From assembly GCF_004125265.1 (NCBI RefSeq), contig NZ_RDTE01000003.1, positions 6,634,001 through 6,698,000 of the forward strand: a stretch of DNA of 64,000 nt, written 5' to 3'. Shown here piece by piece: positions 8,637-16,666 of this stretch (position 1 is the first letter of the stretch; every line of letters starts with the position of its first letter). The notes under the pieces are model-generated. The model was not told where the DNA came from, ran no database searches, and worked only from the letters and a program-made list of their open reading frames with translations. A program made the translations under genes and the position numbers. The stretch is from Streptomyces lydicus. Lineage in GTDB: Bacteria; Actinomycetota; Actinomycetes; Streptomycetales; Streptomycetaceae.

Positions 8637-9683
8637 TCAGTCGCGTACGGGCAGCTCTGCCGCCAGGGCCGCCGCCGCCCGTACCAATGGCAGGGCCAGC
8701 AGCGCCCCGGTCCCCTCTCCAGCAGTGACGCCGTGGTCGAGCAGAGGGTTGAGCGCGATCCGGTCCAGCGCCTTCGCCTGGGCCGGCTCCCCGCTCGCCT
8801 GCCCGGCCAGCCACCAGTCCGGCGCCCGGAACGCCACCCGCTGCGCCACCAGCGCACAGGCCGCCGAGACCACCCCGTCCAGGATCACCGGAGTCCGGCG
8901 CACCGCGCTCTGCAGCAGGAAGCCGGTCATCGCGGTCAGATCCGCGCCGCCGACCGTGGCCAGCAGCTCCAGCTGGTCGCCGAGCACCGGACGGGCCCGC
9001 CGCAGCGCGTCGCGGATCGCCGCGCACTTGCGCATCCAGGCCAGATCGTCGATGGGGGAGCCGCCCCGCCCGGTGACCACCGAGGCGTCCGTGCCGCACA
9101 GCGCGGCGATCAGTGTGCTCGCCGCGGTCGTCCCGCCGACGCTCAGATCGCCCAGCACCACCAGATCGGTGCCCGCGTCCGCCTCCTCGTCCGCGACGGC
9201 CATCCCGGCCCGGAACGCCGCCTCGGCCTCCCCGGCCGTCAGCGCGTCCTCGATGTCGATCCGCCCCGAACCGCGCCGCACCCGGTGCCGGGTGACGTCC
9301 TCGGGCAGCTCCTGCGGGTCGCAGTCCACCGCCAGATCCACCACCCGCAGCTGCGCCCCGGCGCCCCGGGCCAGCACCGCGGCCGGGCTCGACCCGTCCA
9401 GCACGGCCCGTACGAGATCCCTGGTGCCGCCGGCCGGCCGGGCCGACACGCCCAGCTCGGCCACCCCGTGATCGCCCGCGAACAGCAGCACCCGCGGCCG
9501 CTCGACGGGCCGCACCGGCACCTGCTGCTGCGCGGCGGCCAGCCACTCGCCCAGCTCGTCCAGGCGGCCGAGCGCACCCGGCGGCACGGCCAGCCGGGCC
9601 CGCCGCTCCTCGGCATCACGGCGTGCACCGCCGTCGGGGCGCTCGATCAGGTGGGCGAAGTCGTCGAGGTTCAAGGCGCTCAT
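8637..9683 (-). CDS. cobT: Nicotinate-nucleotide--dimethylbenzimidazole phosphoribosyltransferase
   Basis: Makes alpha-ribazole phosphate from dimethylbenzimidazole and nicotinate mononucleotide, activating the lower ligand for CobS. The 348-residue product shows the family blocks FAGDHGVAELGVSA, VVLGDLSVGGTTAAS, GLTAMTGFLLQ-like text (LTAMTGFLLQSAV) and the C-terminal catalytic motif GEGTGA with the general-base Glu at about residue 323. The ATG at 9683 gives MSALNLDDFAHLIE, a normal N-terminus. It lies 21 bp downstream of the methyltransferase gene on the same strand, so methyltransferase and cobT are probably one transcript, with the cobU-like gene upstream. Confidence 0.93.
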   Translation of the reverse strand: MSALNLDDFAHLIERPDGGARRDAEERRARLAVPPGALGRLDELGEWLAAAQQQVPVRPVERPRVLLFAGDHGVAELGVSARPAGGTRDLVRAVLDGSSPAAVLARGAGAQLRVVDLAVDCDPQELPEDVTRHRVRRGSGRIDIEDALTAGEAEAAFRAGMAVADEEADAGTDLVVLGDLSVGGTTAASTLIAALCGTDASVVTGRGGSPIDDLAWMRKCAAIRDALRRARPVLGDQLELLATVGGADLTAMTGFLLQSAVRRTPVILDGVVSAACALVAQRVAFRAPDWWLAGQASGEPAQAKALDRIALNPLLDHGVTAGEGTGALLALPLVRAAAALAAELPVRD

Positions 9684-9704
9684 TGGGCGCAGATTACCGT
9701 CAAC

Positions 9705-10466
9705 TCACCGCTGACGAAGCGCACCGGGGGGAACGGCCCGAGGGGAACCGGCCGCGGCGAACCGGACCTCGCACACCAGCGGTGCCCACTCGCGCAGCAC
9801 CGGGACGCGCCGCCCGCGCCACACCAGCCGGGACCACAGGCCGCCCGCCGCCGCGCCGCCCGGTACGGCCGGCTCCGGGCCGATTTCGCGCACCGCGACG
9901 ATGCCCGGGTGCAGGCAGGCCACCCGCGGCAGCTGGGCACGGTCCAGCCCCCAGCACGGGGCGGTCCGCCGGCCGCCGGCCGCGGCGGTCCGCATCGCCA
10001 GCGCGGTCGCCCGCCCTGGCAGCGCGTCAAAGAGCAGCACCCCGCCGGGAAACCGCTCCGCACACGCCGCCAGCAGCGCGCGCACCGCGGGCGGCGGCAG
10101 CCGCATCAGCACCCCGGGAGCCGTGACGACGACCCCGCGCCACGGCTCCGGCACCGCGTCCAGCCAGGCGTGATCGGTCACCGCGCGGGCCACGGTCCGC
10201 CGCCGGGCGCCGTCCGGGAGCAGCATCCGGCGGGCCGCCGCGGTCTTCGGGGGCGCCACCGTCAGCCAGGTCAGCCGCCCGTTGTCCAGCCGCCAGAAAC
10301 CGGTGCCCAGCCCCTCGCCGAGCGCGACCACCGTCGCCTCCGGATGCCGCTCCAGATAGGCGCGCACGGCCGCGTCGAACAGCCGCCCGCGCCCCCGGGG
10401 CTCCCGGACGGCCCCCGCGGCCCACCCGGCCGGCGCTTCGGATTCGGTCCGCTCGGATTCGGTCAC
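9705..10466 (-). CDS. PPM/TcmP-family SAM-dependent methyltransferase
   Basis: A 253-residue class I methyltransferase of the leucine-carboxyl/TcmP-like (PPM) family. The SAM-binding motif I reads VVALGEGLGTGFWRLD at about residues 46-61, the characteristic LGxGLxTxxxRl form of this group. Other segments (PGVLMRLPPPAVRALL) match its motif III/IV region. Family members methylate polyketides, small phenols or carboxyl groups; the substrate here is unknown. It sits between the cobU-like gene (62 bp upstream) and cobT (21 bp downstream), which suggests, but does not show, a role tied to cobalamin or its lower ligand. Confidence 0.8.
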   Translation of the reverse strand: MTESERTESEAPAGWAAGAVREPRGRGRLFDAAVRAYLERHPEATVVALGEGLGTGFWRLDNGRLTWLTVAPPKTAAARRMLLPDGARRRTVARAVTDHAWLDAVPEPWRGVVVTAPGVLMRLPPPAVRALLAACAERFPGGVLLFDALPGRATALAMRTAAAGGRRTAPCWGLDRAQLPRVACLHPGIVAVREIGPEPAVPGGAAAGGLWSRLVWRGRRVPVLREWAPLVCEVRFAAAGSPRAVPPGALRQR

Positions 10467-10528
10467 GGGTCAAGAGCACCCGCCGCCGCGCCCCCGGGCA
10501 AGCGGACACGGGCCGTGCCGGGCCCGTG

Positions 10529-11896
10529 TCATCCACGCAGCGCAAGCGCCTGCCCCGCGACGACCAGCAGCACCTGCTCGCACTCCGCGGCGAACGCGGC
10601 GTTCAGCCGCCCCAGTTCGTCACGGAACCGGCGGCCCGCCGACGTCGCCGGGACGACCCCGGACCCGACCTCGTTGCTCACCGCCACCACCGGCCTGCGC
10701 GTCTCGCGCAGCGCCGCCACCAGCGCATCGGTCCGCTTCCGCAGCGCCTCCCGGCCGCCGGCCTCCCAGGTCGCGTCGTCCCACGCCCCGACGTCGTCCA
10801 TGACATGCGTCAGCCACAGCGCCAGACAGTCGATCAGCAGCGGCGAGGTCCCGGCCGGGCGGCCGGTACCGGGGCCGGGGCCCGCACCGGGCCCGCCGGC
10901 TTCCGTGTCCGGCCCGGCATCTTCCCGGCCCAACCCCCTGGCCTCCGCTCCCGCCCCGACGGCATCCGGGTCCGGCCCGGCCCCCAGCAGCGGCAGCAGA
11001 TCGCAGGTCTCGACGGTGCGCCAGCTGCCGGGGCGCCGCTCGCGGTGCAGCGAGACCCGCTGTGCCCAGTCCTGGTCGCCGTCCCGGGTCCCCCCGGTGG
11101 CCACGTACACCACGTCGGGGAAGGCCGCGAGCCGCCGCTCCGCCTCCACCGACTTGCCGCTGCGCGCCCCGCCCAGCACCAGGGTCCGCCGCGGCAGATC
11201 CGGCACCGCGTGAAACTCGCCGACCACCAGCGTGCTGCCGTCCGCCACCGCGCGGGCCCCCACCGCCGCCAGCCTGCGGTGCAGTTCGGGCCCCGGCGGC
11301 ACACCGTGGTCGAGGTGCACCGCGACCACGTCCGTCGCCGCGTCGACCGCGCCGCTCGCCCGCAGCCTGGCCAGCGCATCGGGCCGCTTCACCACGTCGA
11401 GCAGCACCAGGTCGTAGGGGCCGGTGCCGCCGGGGCCCGCCTCACCGCCGCCCGCCGCCCGGCCGTTCCCGTTGCCCAGTCCGGCCGGCGCCGCGCCCGG
11501 CGGCAGATACAACAGCCGCTCGCCGTCCGCGCCGGAGATCTCATAGCCGGTGCCGGGGATGTCCACCGCGACGGCGCGCACCCGGTGCCCGTCGAGCAGC
11601 GCCAGCTCCCGCCCGTCCGCGACCCGGCCCGGCTGCGGCAGCCCGGCGGGCACCTCCAGCGCCGGGCCGTCGTGCGGATGGGAGAGCAGCACCTGCCGTA
11701 CGCCCGCCAGGGACTGCCCGGCACGGGCGGCCGCGAAGGCCGGGCCCGGCGTGAGGTCGATCATCAGCGCGCCGTCGACGAGCAGCGCGGTCGCCGCCCG
11801 CGCCTCGTCGCCGACGGCGTTCGCACAGGCGGCACACGGGCAGCCGGGGCGCGGCAGCCCCTGCGGGGCCCCGGTGCCAAGGAGAGTCACATCCAC
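10529..11896 (-). CDS. cobU: Bifunctional adenosylcobinamide kinase/guanylyltransferase with N-terminal metallo-beta-lactamase-like domain
   Basis: 455 residues, more than twice the size of enterobacterial CobU. The C-terminal ~220 residues are the kinase/guanylyltransferase: P-loop LVLGGARSGKS, VATGGTRDGD, WRTVET, LIDCLALWLTH and VSNEVGSGVVP. The N-terminal ~230 residues are a PhnP-like metallo-beta-lactamase fold beginning LLGTGAPQGLPRPGC with a CPCAAC cysteine pair. Its metal motif is degraded: SHPHDG stands where HxHxDH is expected, so hydrolase activity is doubtful. An Ala/Gly/Pro-rich insert (PDTEAGGPGAGPGPG) separates two kinase blocks. I chose GTG 11896, just before DVTLLGTG; GTG 11890 is an alternative. 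The fusion is, as far as I recall, common in Streptomyces. Confidence 0.88.
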   Translation of the reverse strand: MDVTLLGTGAPQGLPRPGCPCAACANAVGDEARAATALLVDGALMIDLTPGPAFAAARAGQSLAGVRQVLLSHPHDGPALEVPAGLPQPGRVADGRELALLDGHRVRAVAVDIPGTGYEISGADGERLLYLPPGAAPAGLGNGNGRAAGGGEAGPGGTGPYDLVLLDVVKRPDALARLRASGAVDAATDVVAVHLDHGVPPGPELHRRLAAVGARAVADGSTLVVGEFHAVPDLPRRTLVLGGARSGKSVEAERRLAAFPDVVYVATGGTRDGDQDWAQRVSLHRERRPGSWRTVETCDLLPLLGAGPDPDAVGAGAEARGLGREDAGPDTEAGGPGAGPGPGTGRPAGTSPLLIDCLALWLTHVMDDVGAWDDATWEAGGREALRKRTDALVAALRETRRPVVAVSNEVGSGVVPATSAGRRFRDELGRLNAAFAAECEQVLLVVAGQALALRG

Positions 11897-12055
11897 ACCG
11901 CCGAGTTTCCCGTGTCCACGGCGGGCGGGCGCGGCGGGGGCGGACTCGACACGGCCGTTAGGCTGCCGATCAGCACGGAAGCACGGCACCGGGGGTGCGT
12001 CAGGACGCGCCCGCGGTGGCACAGATTCGTACTCGGTGGGATCCAGGAGGCGCAC

Positions 12056-12271
12056 ATGGCGTGGACGTGGCGGTTCGAGAAGGCCGACGGTTCGGAGACG
12101 GCGCCGGCCGTGCAACCGGAGGAGTTCACCACCCAGGGCGACGCGGAGTCCTGGATCGGCGAGGAGTGGAAGGCCCTCCTCGAAGGCGGCGTCGACCAGG
12201 TCAGGCTCTTCGAGGACGGCACCGAGATCTACGCGGGCCCGATGAGCCTGCACGCGGCCGCGGAGGACTGA
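12056..12271 (+). CDS. Small conserved acidic protein, function unknown
   Basis: A 71-residue acidic protein starting MAWTWRFEKADGSE with an optimal AGGAGG five bases before the ATG, which makes it a convincing gene despite its size. The sequence alternates strand-like and helix-like segments (WIGEEWKALLEGGVDQVRLFEDG) and looks like a compact folded domain. I recognise it as widespread in Streptomyces but know of no function. It is divergent from the cobU-like gene (159 bp apart) and convergent with the DUF3043 gene, sharing the strong hairpin that follows. Confidence 0.82.
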   Translation: MAWTWRFEKADGSETAPAVQPEEFTTQGDAESWIGEEWKALLEGGVDQVRLFEDGTEIYAGPMSLHAAAED

Positions 12272-12298
12272 GCCCCGACGACGCGACGGGGCACCGAA

Positions 12299-12338
12299 CG
12301 ACGTGTGGCCGGGCCCGAACGGGCCCGGCCACACGTCG
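12299..12338. terminator. Bidirectional hairpin terminator
   Basis: A perfect 18-bp stem (12299-12316 with 12321-12338) and GAAC tetraloop between convergent genes ending at 12271 and 12352. It can serve both directions. Confidence 0.85.
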
Positions 12339-12351
12339 AAGAGAATCGCGG

Positions 12352-12948
12352 CTACGGCCGCTGTCCCCGCTTCACCTGCGGCTTCGGCAACCGCAGCCGC
12401 CGCATCTGCAGCGTCCGCATCACCGCGTACGCCTTCACGCCCTTGAGGTTGTCGTTCGGGAAGCGCTCCTGCAGCCGCTTGCCCAGACGGAACCAGATCA
12501 GGACCGAGTCGAGCACCATCAGCACGATGATCACGAACCACAGCAGCAGCGCGATGCTCTGGACCGACGGCACCCGGATCATGGTGAGCACCAGGATCAC
12601 CACGGCCATCGGCAGGAAGAACTCGGCGACGCACCAGCGGGAGTCGACGTAGTCACGCGCGAAGCGGCGCACGGGACCCTTGTCGCGCACCGGCAGATAC
12701 CGCTCGTCGCCGCTGGCCATCGCCTCGCGCTGGCGGGCCATGTCGACCCGGCGGGCCTCACGCTGGGCCTTCGCCGCGTCCTTGCGGTTCGTGGGCGTAT
12801 GCGCACGGGAGCGGCGCTGCGACTGGGCATCGCTGCGTTTGGGCGTAGGGCGGCCCTTGGGGGCCTGCGGATCGCGGGGCTGCTGGGGCTGGTCCGCGGT
12901 CACCTTGGCGGTCGCGGCCTGCTCATCCTTCGAACGGCTTCGGAACAC
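12352..12948 (-). CDS. DUF3043 domain membrane protein
   Basis: A 198-residue protein with a long basic, Gln/Arg-rich cytosolic N-terminus (SQRRSRAHTPTNRKDAAKAQREARR) followed by two transmembrane helices (FFLPMAVVILVLTMI and LLLWFVIIVLMVLD) and a basic C-terminal tail. This matches the actinobacterial DUF3043 family, function unknown. I chose the GTG at 12948 (VFRSRSKDEQ), since homologues begin with the FRSRSK block; no strong Shine-Dalgarno is visible. Convergent with the small ORF at 12056 and divergent from pspA. Confidence 0.8.
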   Translation of the reverse strand: MFRSRSKDEQAATAKVTADQPQQPRDPQAPKGRPTPKRSDAQSQRRSRAHTPTNRKDAAKAQREARRVDMARQREAMASGDERYLPVRDKGPVRRFARDYVDSRWCVAEFFLPMAVVILVLTMIRVPSVQSIALLLWFVIIVLMVLDSVLIWFRLGKRLQERFPNDNLKGVKAYAVMRTLQMRRLRLPKPQVKRGQRP

Positions 12949-13262
12949 AACACCCAAGAGTACGTGCTCGCCGCGGGGGAGCCACGGTCCGACGGGCACG
13001 ATCCGGCAACGGCGCTCGCGGAAACCGGCTTCTGAGCAGGCCGGAACCCCTGCCCTACCGGGACAGAGCGGACATCGTGCCGATTGTCCGGACTCTCCCT
13101 ACTCCTTGCGCGGGAGAAGAACGCGCGCCGATCGTCCTGGAGGAGGAGCGCATCCGGGTCCGAACAGTGCGGTAATGGAACCAGGGCCCGTACTGTGGGG
13201 TCTGTAGATGTGCTGGAGCCTAAGCCCGAGGTGACTCGGTCAGAAGGGGGCGCGCGAGGCCC
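12949..13262. other. Divergent intergenic region upstream of pspA
   Basis: 314 bp between the divergent DUF3043 gene and pspA; promoters for both must lie here. A GGAGGAGG-like block near 13140 has no productive ORF behind it. I see no convincing palindrome or -10/-35 pair. Confidence 0.4.
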
Positions 13263-14060
13263 ATGAGCGATGGTGTCATGAAGCGGATGGGGATGATCTT
13301 CCGCGCGAAGGCCAACAAGGCCCTGGACCGGGCCGAAGACCCGCGCGAAACCCTCGACTACTCGTACCAGAAGCAGCTGGAGCTGCTGCAGAAGGTGCGC
13401 CGCGGCGTCGCCGACGTGGCGACCTCCCGCAAGCGCCTGGAGCTGCAGCTCAACCAGCTGCAGGGCCAGTCCGCCAAGCTGGAGGACCAGGGCCGCAAGG
13501 CGCTGGCGCTCGGCCGCGAGGACCTGGCCCGCGAGGCGCTGAGCCGGCGCAGCGCGCTGCAGCAGCAGGTCACCGACCTGGAGACGCAGCACCAGACGCT
13601 GCAGGGTGAGGAGGAAAAGCTCACGCTCGCGGCGCAGCGGCTGCAGGCCAAGGTCGACGCCTTCCGTACGAAGAAGGAGACGATCAAGGCCACCTACACG
13701 GCCGCCCAGGCCCAGACCCGGATCGGCGAGGCCTTCTCCGGCATCTCCGAGGAGATGGGCGACGTCGGCATGGCCATCCAGCGTGCGGAGGACAAGACCG
13801 CACAGCTGCAGGCCAGGGCCGGTGCCCTGGACGAGCTGATGGCCTCCGGCGCGCTGGACGACCCGACCGGTATGGCCAAGGACGACATCACCGCCGAGCT
13901 GGACCGGCTCTCCGGCGGCAGCGACGTCGAACTGGAGCTGCAGCGGATGAAGGCCGAGCTCGCGGGAGGTTCGTCCGGCCAGCAGGCCATCGAGGGCGGT
14001 CAGAACGGCGGGGCACAGTCCGCCCCGCAGCAGGACCGGCCGCGTTTCGACAAGCAGTGA
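13263..14060 (+). CDS. pspA: PspA/IM30 family membrane-stress protein
   Basis: A 265-residue almost wholly helical protein that binds stressed membranes and assembles into ESCRT-III-like scaffolds. It starts with an amphipathic helix (MKRMGMIFRAKANKALDRAED) and continues as a long coiled coil (YQKQLELLQKVRRGVADV ... KRLELQLNQLQGQ) with regular heptads and Gln/Glu/Lys-rich turns. The C-terminal 30 residues are a disordered Gly/Gln tail. ATG 13263 is used; Met at codon 6 is an alternative with the family's usual start. pspAA follows 57 bp downstream, the standard actinobacterial arrangement, and a two-component system comes next, a plausible envelope-stress circuit. Confidence 0.93.
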   Translation: MSDGVMKRMGMIFRAKANKALDRAEDPRETLDYSYQKQLELLQKVRRGVADVATSRKRLELQLNQLQGQSAKLEDQGRKALALGREDLAREALSRRSALQQQVTDLETQHQTLQGEEEKLTLAAQRLQAKVDAFRTKKETIKATYTAAQAQTRIGEAFSGISEEMGDVGMAIQRAEDKTAQLQARAGALDELMASGALDDPTGMAKDDITAELDRLSGGSDVELELQRMKAELAGGSSGQQAIEGGQNGGAQSAPQQDRPRFDKQ

Positions 14061-14117
14061 CGGCCGGCGGCGGATAGCCTCGCCGGAGATCGTCGGACCG
14101 GACCAAGGGAGACCGTC

Positions 14118-14396
14118 GTGATCGTACGGATCATGGGGGAGGGCCAGGTGAAGCTGGACGATGCCCACTTCACCGAGCTCAACCGACTGGACGATGAGCT
14201 GCTGGCCGAGATGGAGAGCAACGACGAAGCAGGTTTCCAGCGCACTCTCGATGCCCTGCTGGACGCGGTCCGCCGGCTCGGTACACCGCTTCCCGACGAT
14301 GCCCTCGAACCGTCCGAACTCATCCTGCCGTCCGCCGACGCCTCTCTCGAAGAGGTCAGGGACATGCTCAGCGACGACGGCCTCATCCCGGGCTGA
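14118..14396 (+). CDS. pspAA: PspA-associated protein PspAA
   Basis: A 92-residue acidic protein beginning MIVRIMGEGQ and rich in Asp/Glu and Leu (HFTELNRLDDELLAEMES), the PspAA family found next to pspA in actinobacteria and other phyla. It starts with GTG 14118 behind AGGGAG. It is believed to bind PspA and modulate its membrane role; the exact mechanism is not known to me. A hairpin follows, so pspA-pspAA probably end here. Confidence 0.9.
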   Translation: MIVRIMGEGQVKLDDAHFTELNRLDDELLAEMESNDEAGFQRTLDALLDAVRRLGTPLPDDALEPSELILPSADASLEEVRDMLSDDGLIPG

Positions 14397-14460
14397 ACCC
14401 CGGTCCGGCCCCGGCCCTGCCTGGTCCGGGCCCGGTCCGGTCACTCCACTCCAGCGCACG

Positions 14461-14490
14461 GCGCCCCGGTCCCCCGACGGACCGGGGCGC
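14461..14490 (+). terminator. Hairpin terminator behind pspA-pspAA
   Basis: A perfect 12-bp stem (14461-14472 with 14479-14490) with a 6-nt loop, ending 14 bp before the histidine-kinase start. Confidence 0.7.
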
Positions 14491-14504
14491 TACCGTTTGC
14501 TCTT

Positions 14505-15806
14505 GTGAGCCACCTCGACCCCCGCCCGGACACGCCCCGCACCGGCCGCTTCCCGTGGCAGCGGGCCCATCCGCTCGCCTTCGACACCGTCCTGGCGGTG
14601 GCGGTCTTCGTGTGCGTGCTGTGCGGCGCGGTGGCCGACCCGCACGGCCCGCACGGCCCGCGGCTGGGCGCTCACCACCTCTCCGCCACGACCGTGGGCT
14701 TCGCCGCGCTGGCCTGCGCCGCCCTGGTCCTGCGCCGCCGGCTGCCCCGTACGGTCCTGGCCGTCACCGGCGTCTGCACCATCGTCGAACTGCTCGCCCG
14801 CTCCAGCGACCCGCGCGCCCCCGTGGCCGCCGCCGCGGTGATCGCCCTCTACAGCCTGGCCTCGCGCACCGACCGCCCCACCACCTGGCGGATCGGCGCG
14901 CTGACCGTGGTCGTCCTGACCGCCGCCGCGATGCTCTACGGCCCCCGCCCCTGGTACGCGCAGGAGAACATCGCGATCTTCGCCTGGACCGGCATGGCCG
15001 CGGCGGCCGGCGACGCGGTCCGCAGCCGCCGGGCCTTCGTCGACGCCATCCGTGAGCGCGCCGAACGCGCGGAGCGCACCCGCGAGGAGGAGGCCCGCCG
15101 CCGGGTCGCCGAGGAGCGCCTGCGCATCGCCCGTGAGCTGCACGATGTCGTCGCCCACCACATCGCGCTGGTCAACGTCCAGGCCGGCGTCGCCTCGCAT
15201 GTCATGGACAACCGTCCCGACCAGGCCAAAGAGGCGCTGGCGCACGTCCGCGACGCGTCCCGCTCGGCGCTGGAGGAACTCCGTGCCACGGTCGGCCTGT
15301 TGCGGCAGTCCGACGACCCCAAGGCGCCGACCGAGCCCGCACCCGGCCTCGGCGTCCTCGACCAGCTCGTCGATGGTTTCGTCCGCGCCGGGATCCCCGT
15401 CGATCTGGAGATACCGCACGAGCCCCGCGCGCTGCCCGCCTCCGTCGACCTCACCGCCTACCGTGTGGTCCAGGAAGCGCTCACCAACGTCCACAAGCAC
15501 GCCGGCGAGGGGGCCCGCGCCACGGTGCGGATCCTGCACTCCGAGACCGCGCTGGCCGTGACCGTCCTGGACGACGGCGCGGGCCGGGCCGGCATCCCGC
15601 GGCAGAAGGGCGGCGACCGGCCGCCCGTGGAGCCGGGCGGGCCCGGCGAACCGGAGGACAGCGGCGGCGGCCACGGCCTGATCGGGATGCGCGAGCGGGT
15701 CTTCGCGCTGCGCGGCACGGTCGTGACCGGCCCGCGCGCGGCCGGCGGCTTCCAGGTGCGGGTCACCCTTCCGCTGCACACCGTCCGTACGGGGGAGTCC
15801 ACATGA
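14505..15806 (+). CDS. NarL/DesK-type sensor histidine kinase
   Basis: 433 residues: about six N-terminal transmembrane helices (residues 25-170) with almost no extracellular domain, then a coiled-coil linker, a HisKA_3 dimerisation domain with RELHDVVAHH (phospho-acceptor His about 213) and an HATPase_c domain ending GLIGMRERVFALRG. A short disordered Gly/Pro insert lies within the ATPase domain (PVEPGGPGEPEDSGGGHG). GTG 14505 is the start. Its stop overlaps the response regulator start by 4 bp (ATGA). The signal is unknown; sensing within or at the membrane is likely from the topology. Confidence 0.92.
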   Translation: MSHLDPRPDTPRTGRFPWQRAHPLAFDTVLAVAVFVCVLCGAVADPHGPHGPRLGAHHLSATTVGFAALACAALVLRRRLPRTVLAVTGVCTIVELLARSSDPRAPVAAAAVIALYSLASRTDRPTTWRIGALTVVVLTAAAMLYGPRPWYAQENIAIFAWTGMAAAAGDAVRSRRAFVDAIRERAERAERTREEEARRRVAEERLRIARELHDVVAHHIALVNVQAGVASHVMDNRPDQAKEALAHVRDASRSALEELRATVGLLRQSDDPKAPTEPAPGLGVLDQLVDGFVRAGIPVDLEIPHEPRALPASVDLTAYRVVQEALTNVHKHAGEGARATVRILHSETALAVTVLDDGAGRAGIPRQKGGDRPPVEPGGPGEPEDSGGGHGLIGMRERVFALRGTVVTGPRAAGGFQVRVTLPLHTVRTGEST

Positions 15807-16489
15807 CGATCAAGGTGCTGCTCGCCGACGACCAGACGCTGCTGCGCAGCGCCTTCCGGGTGCTGGTCGACTCCGAGCCGGACATGGAGGTGGTGGCGGA
15901 GGCCTCCGACGGCGCCCAGGCGTACGAGCTGACCCGGGCGAAGCGCCCCGACGTCGTCCTGATGGACATCCGGATGCCCGGGGTGGACGGCCTGGCGGCC
16001 ACCCGCATGATCAGCGAGGACCCGGAGCTCACCGGCGTCCGGGTGGTCATCCTGACGACCTTCGAGGTCGACGACTATGTGGTGCAGTCGCTGCGGGCCG
16101 GTGCCAGCGGCTTCCTGGGCAAGGGCGCCGAGCCGGACGAGATGCTGGGCGCGATCCGGATCGCCGCGGCCGGCGAGGCGCTGCTGTCGCCCGTCGCGAC
16201 CAAGGGCCTGATCGCCAAGTTCCTCGCGCAGGGCGGCAGTACGGGGGACGGCGGGCCCGGCGGCCCGGGCACCGAGCGGCTGGCGACGCTGACCGGCCGG
16301 GAGCGAGAGGTGCTGACCCTGGTGGCCGGCGGGCTGTCCAACGACGAGATCGCCGAGCAGCTGGCGGTCAGCCCGCTCACGGTCAAGACGCATGTGAACC
16401 GCGCGATGGCCAAACTCGGCGCCCGCGACCGCGCCCAGCTGGTGGTCATCGCCTACGAATCGGGACTCGTACGCCCACGGGTGCAGTGA
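15803..16489 (+). CDS. NarL/LuxR-family response regulator
   Basis: 228 residues: an N-terminal receiver domain (ADDQTLLRSAF, phospho-acceptor Asp about residue 55 in VLMDIRMPG, and TTFEVDDYV) and a C-terminal LuxR helix-turn-helix (LTGREREVLTLVAGGLSNDEIA ... VSPLTVKTHVNR). It is the partner of the kinase it overlaps by 4 bp. The 3' end is tandemly duplicated: a 26-bp unit that includes the stop codon is repeated immediately downstream (see 16468-16519). The exporter gene 177 bp downstream and the pspA genes upstream are candidate targets. Confidence 0.94.
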   Translation: MTIKVLLADDQTLLRSAFRVLVDSEPDMEVVAEASDGAQAYELTRAKRPDVVLMDIRMPGVDGLAATRMISEDPELTGVRVVILTTFEVDDYVVQSLRAGASGFLGKGAEPDEMLGAIRIAAAGEALLSPVATKGLIAKFLAQGGSTGDGGPGGPGTERLATLTGREREVLTLVAGGLSNDEIAEQLAVSPLTVKTHVNRAMAKLGARDRAQLVVIAYESGLVRPRVQ

Positions 16490-16519
16490 GGCCCGTACGC
16501 CCAGGGGTGCAGTGAAGGT
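16468..16519 (+). repeat. Two tandem 26-bp units across a stop codon
   Basis: Units 16468-16493 and 16494-16519 each carry CGTACGCCCA and GGGTGCAGTGA; the first contains the response-regulator stop codon. They differ at only a few positions, indicating a recent slippage-type duplication of the gene's 3' end. Confidence 0.85.
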
Positions 16520-16666
16520 GGAGCGGCCCGTACTCCCAACGCGGTACGGGCACCGGCCGAATACCGACCTGCGAGCGAGGAAAACCGGCCAGGGCATGGC
16601 GGAAGGTGTAGGTGGGCCCGGGAAAGGCCCCGCCGACCGTTTCAGAACAGAAGAGAGACCCCACCC

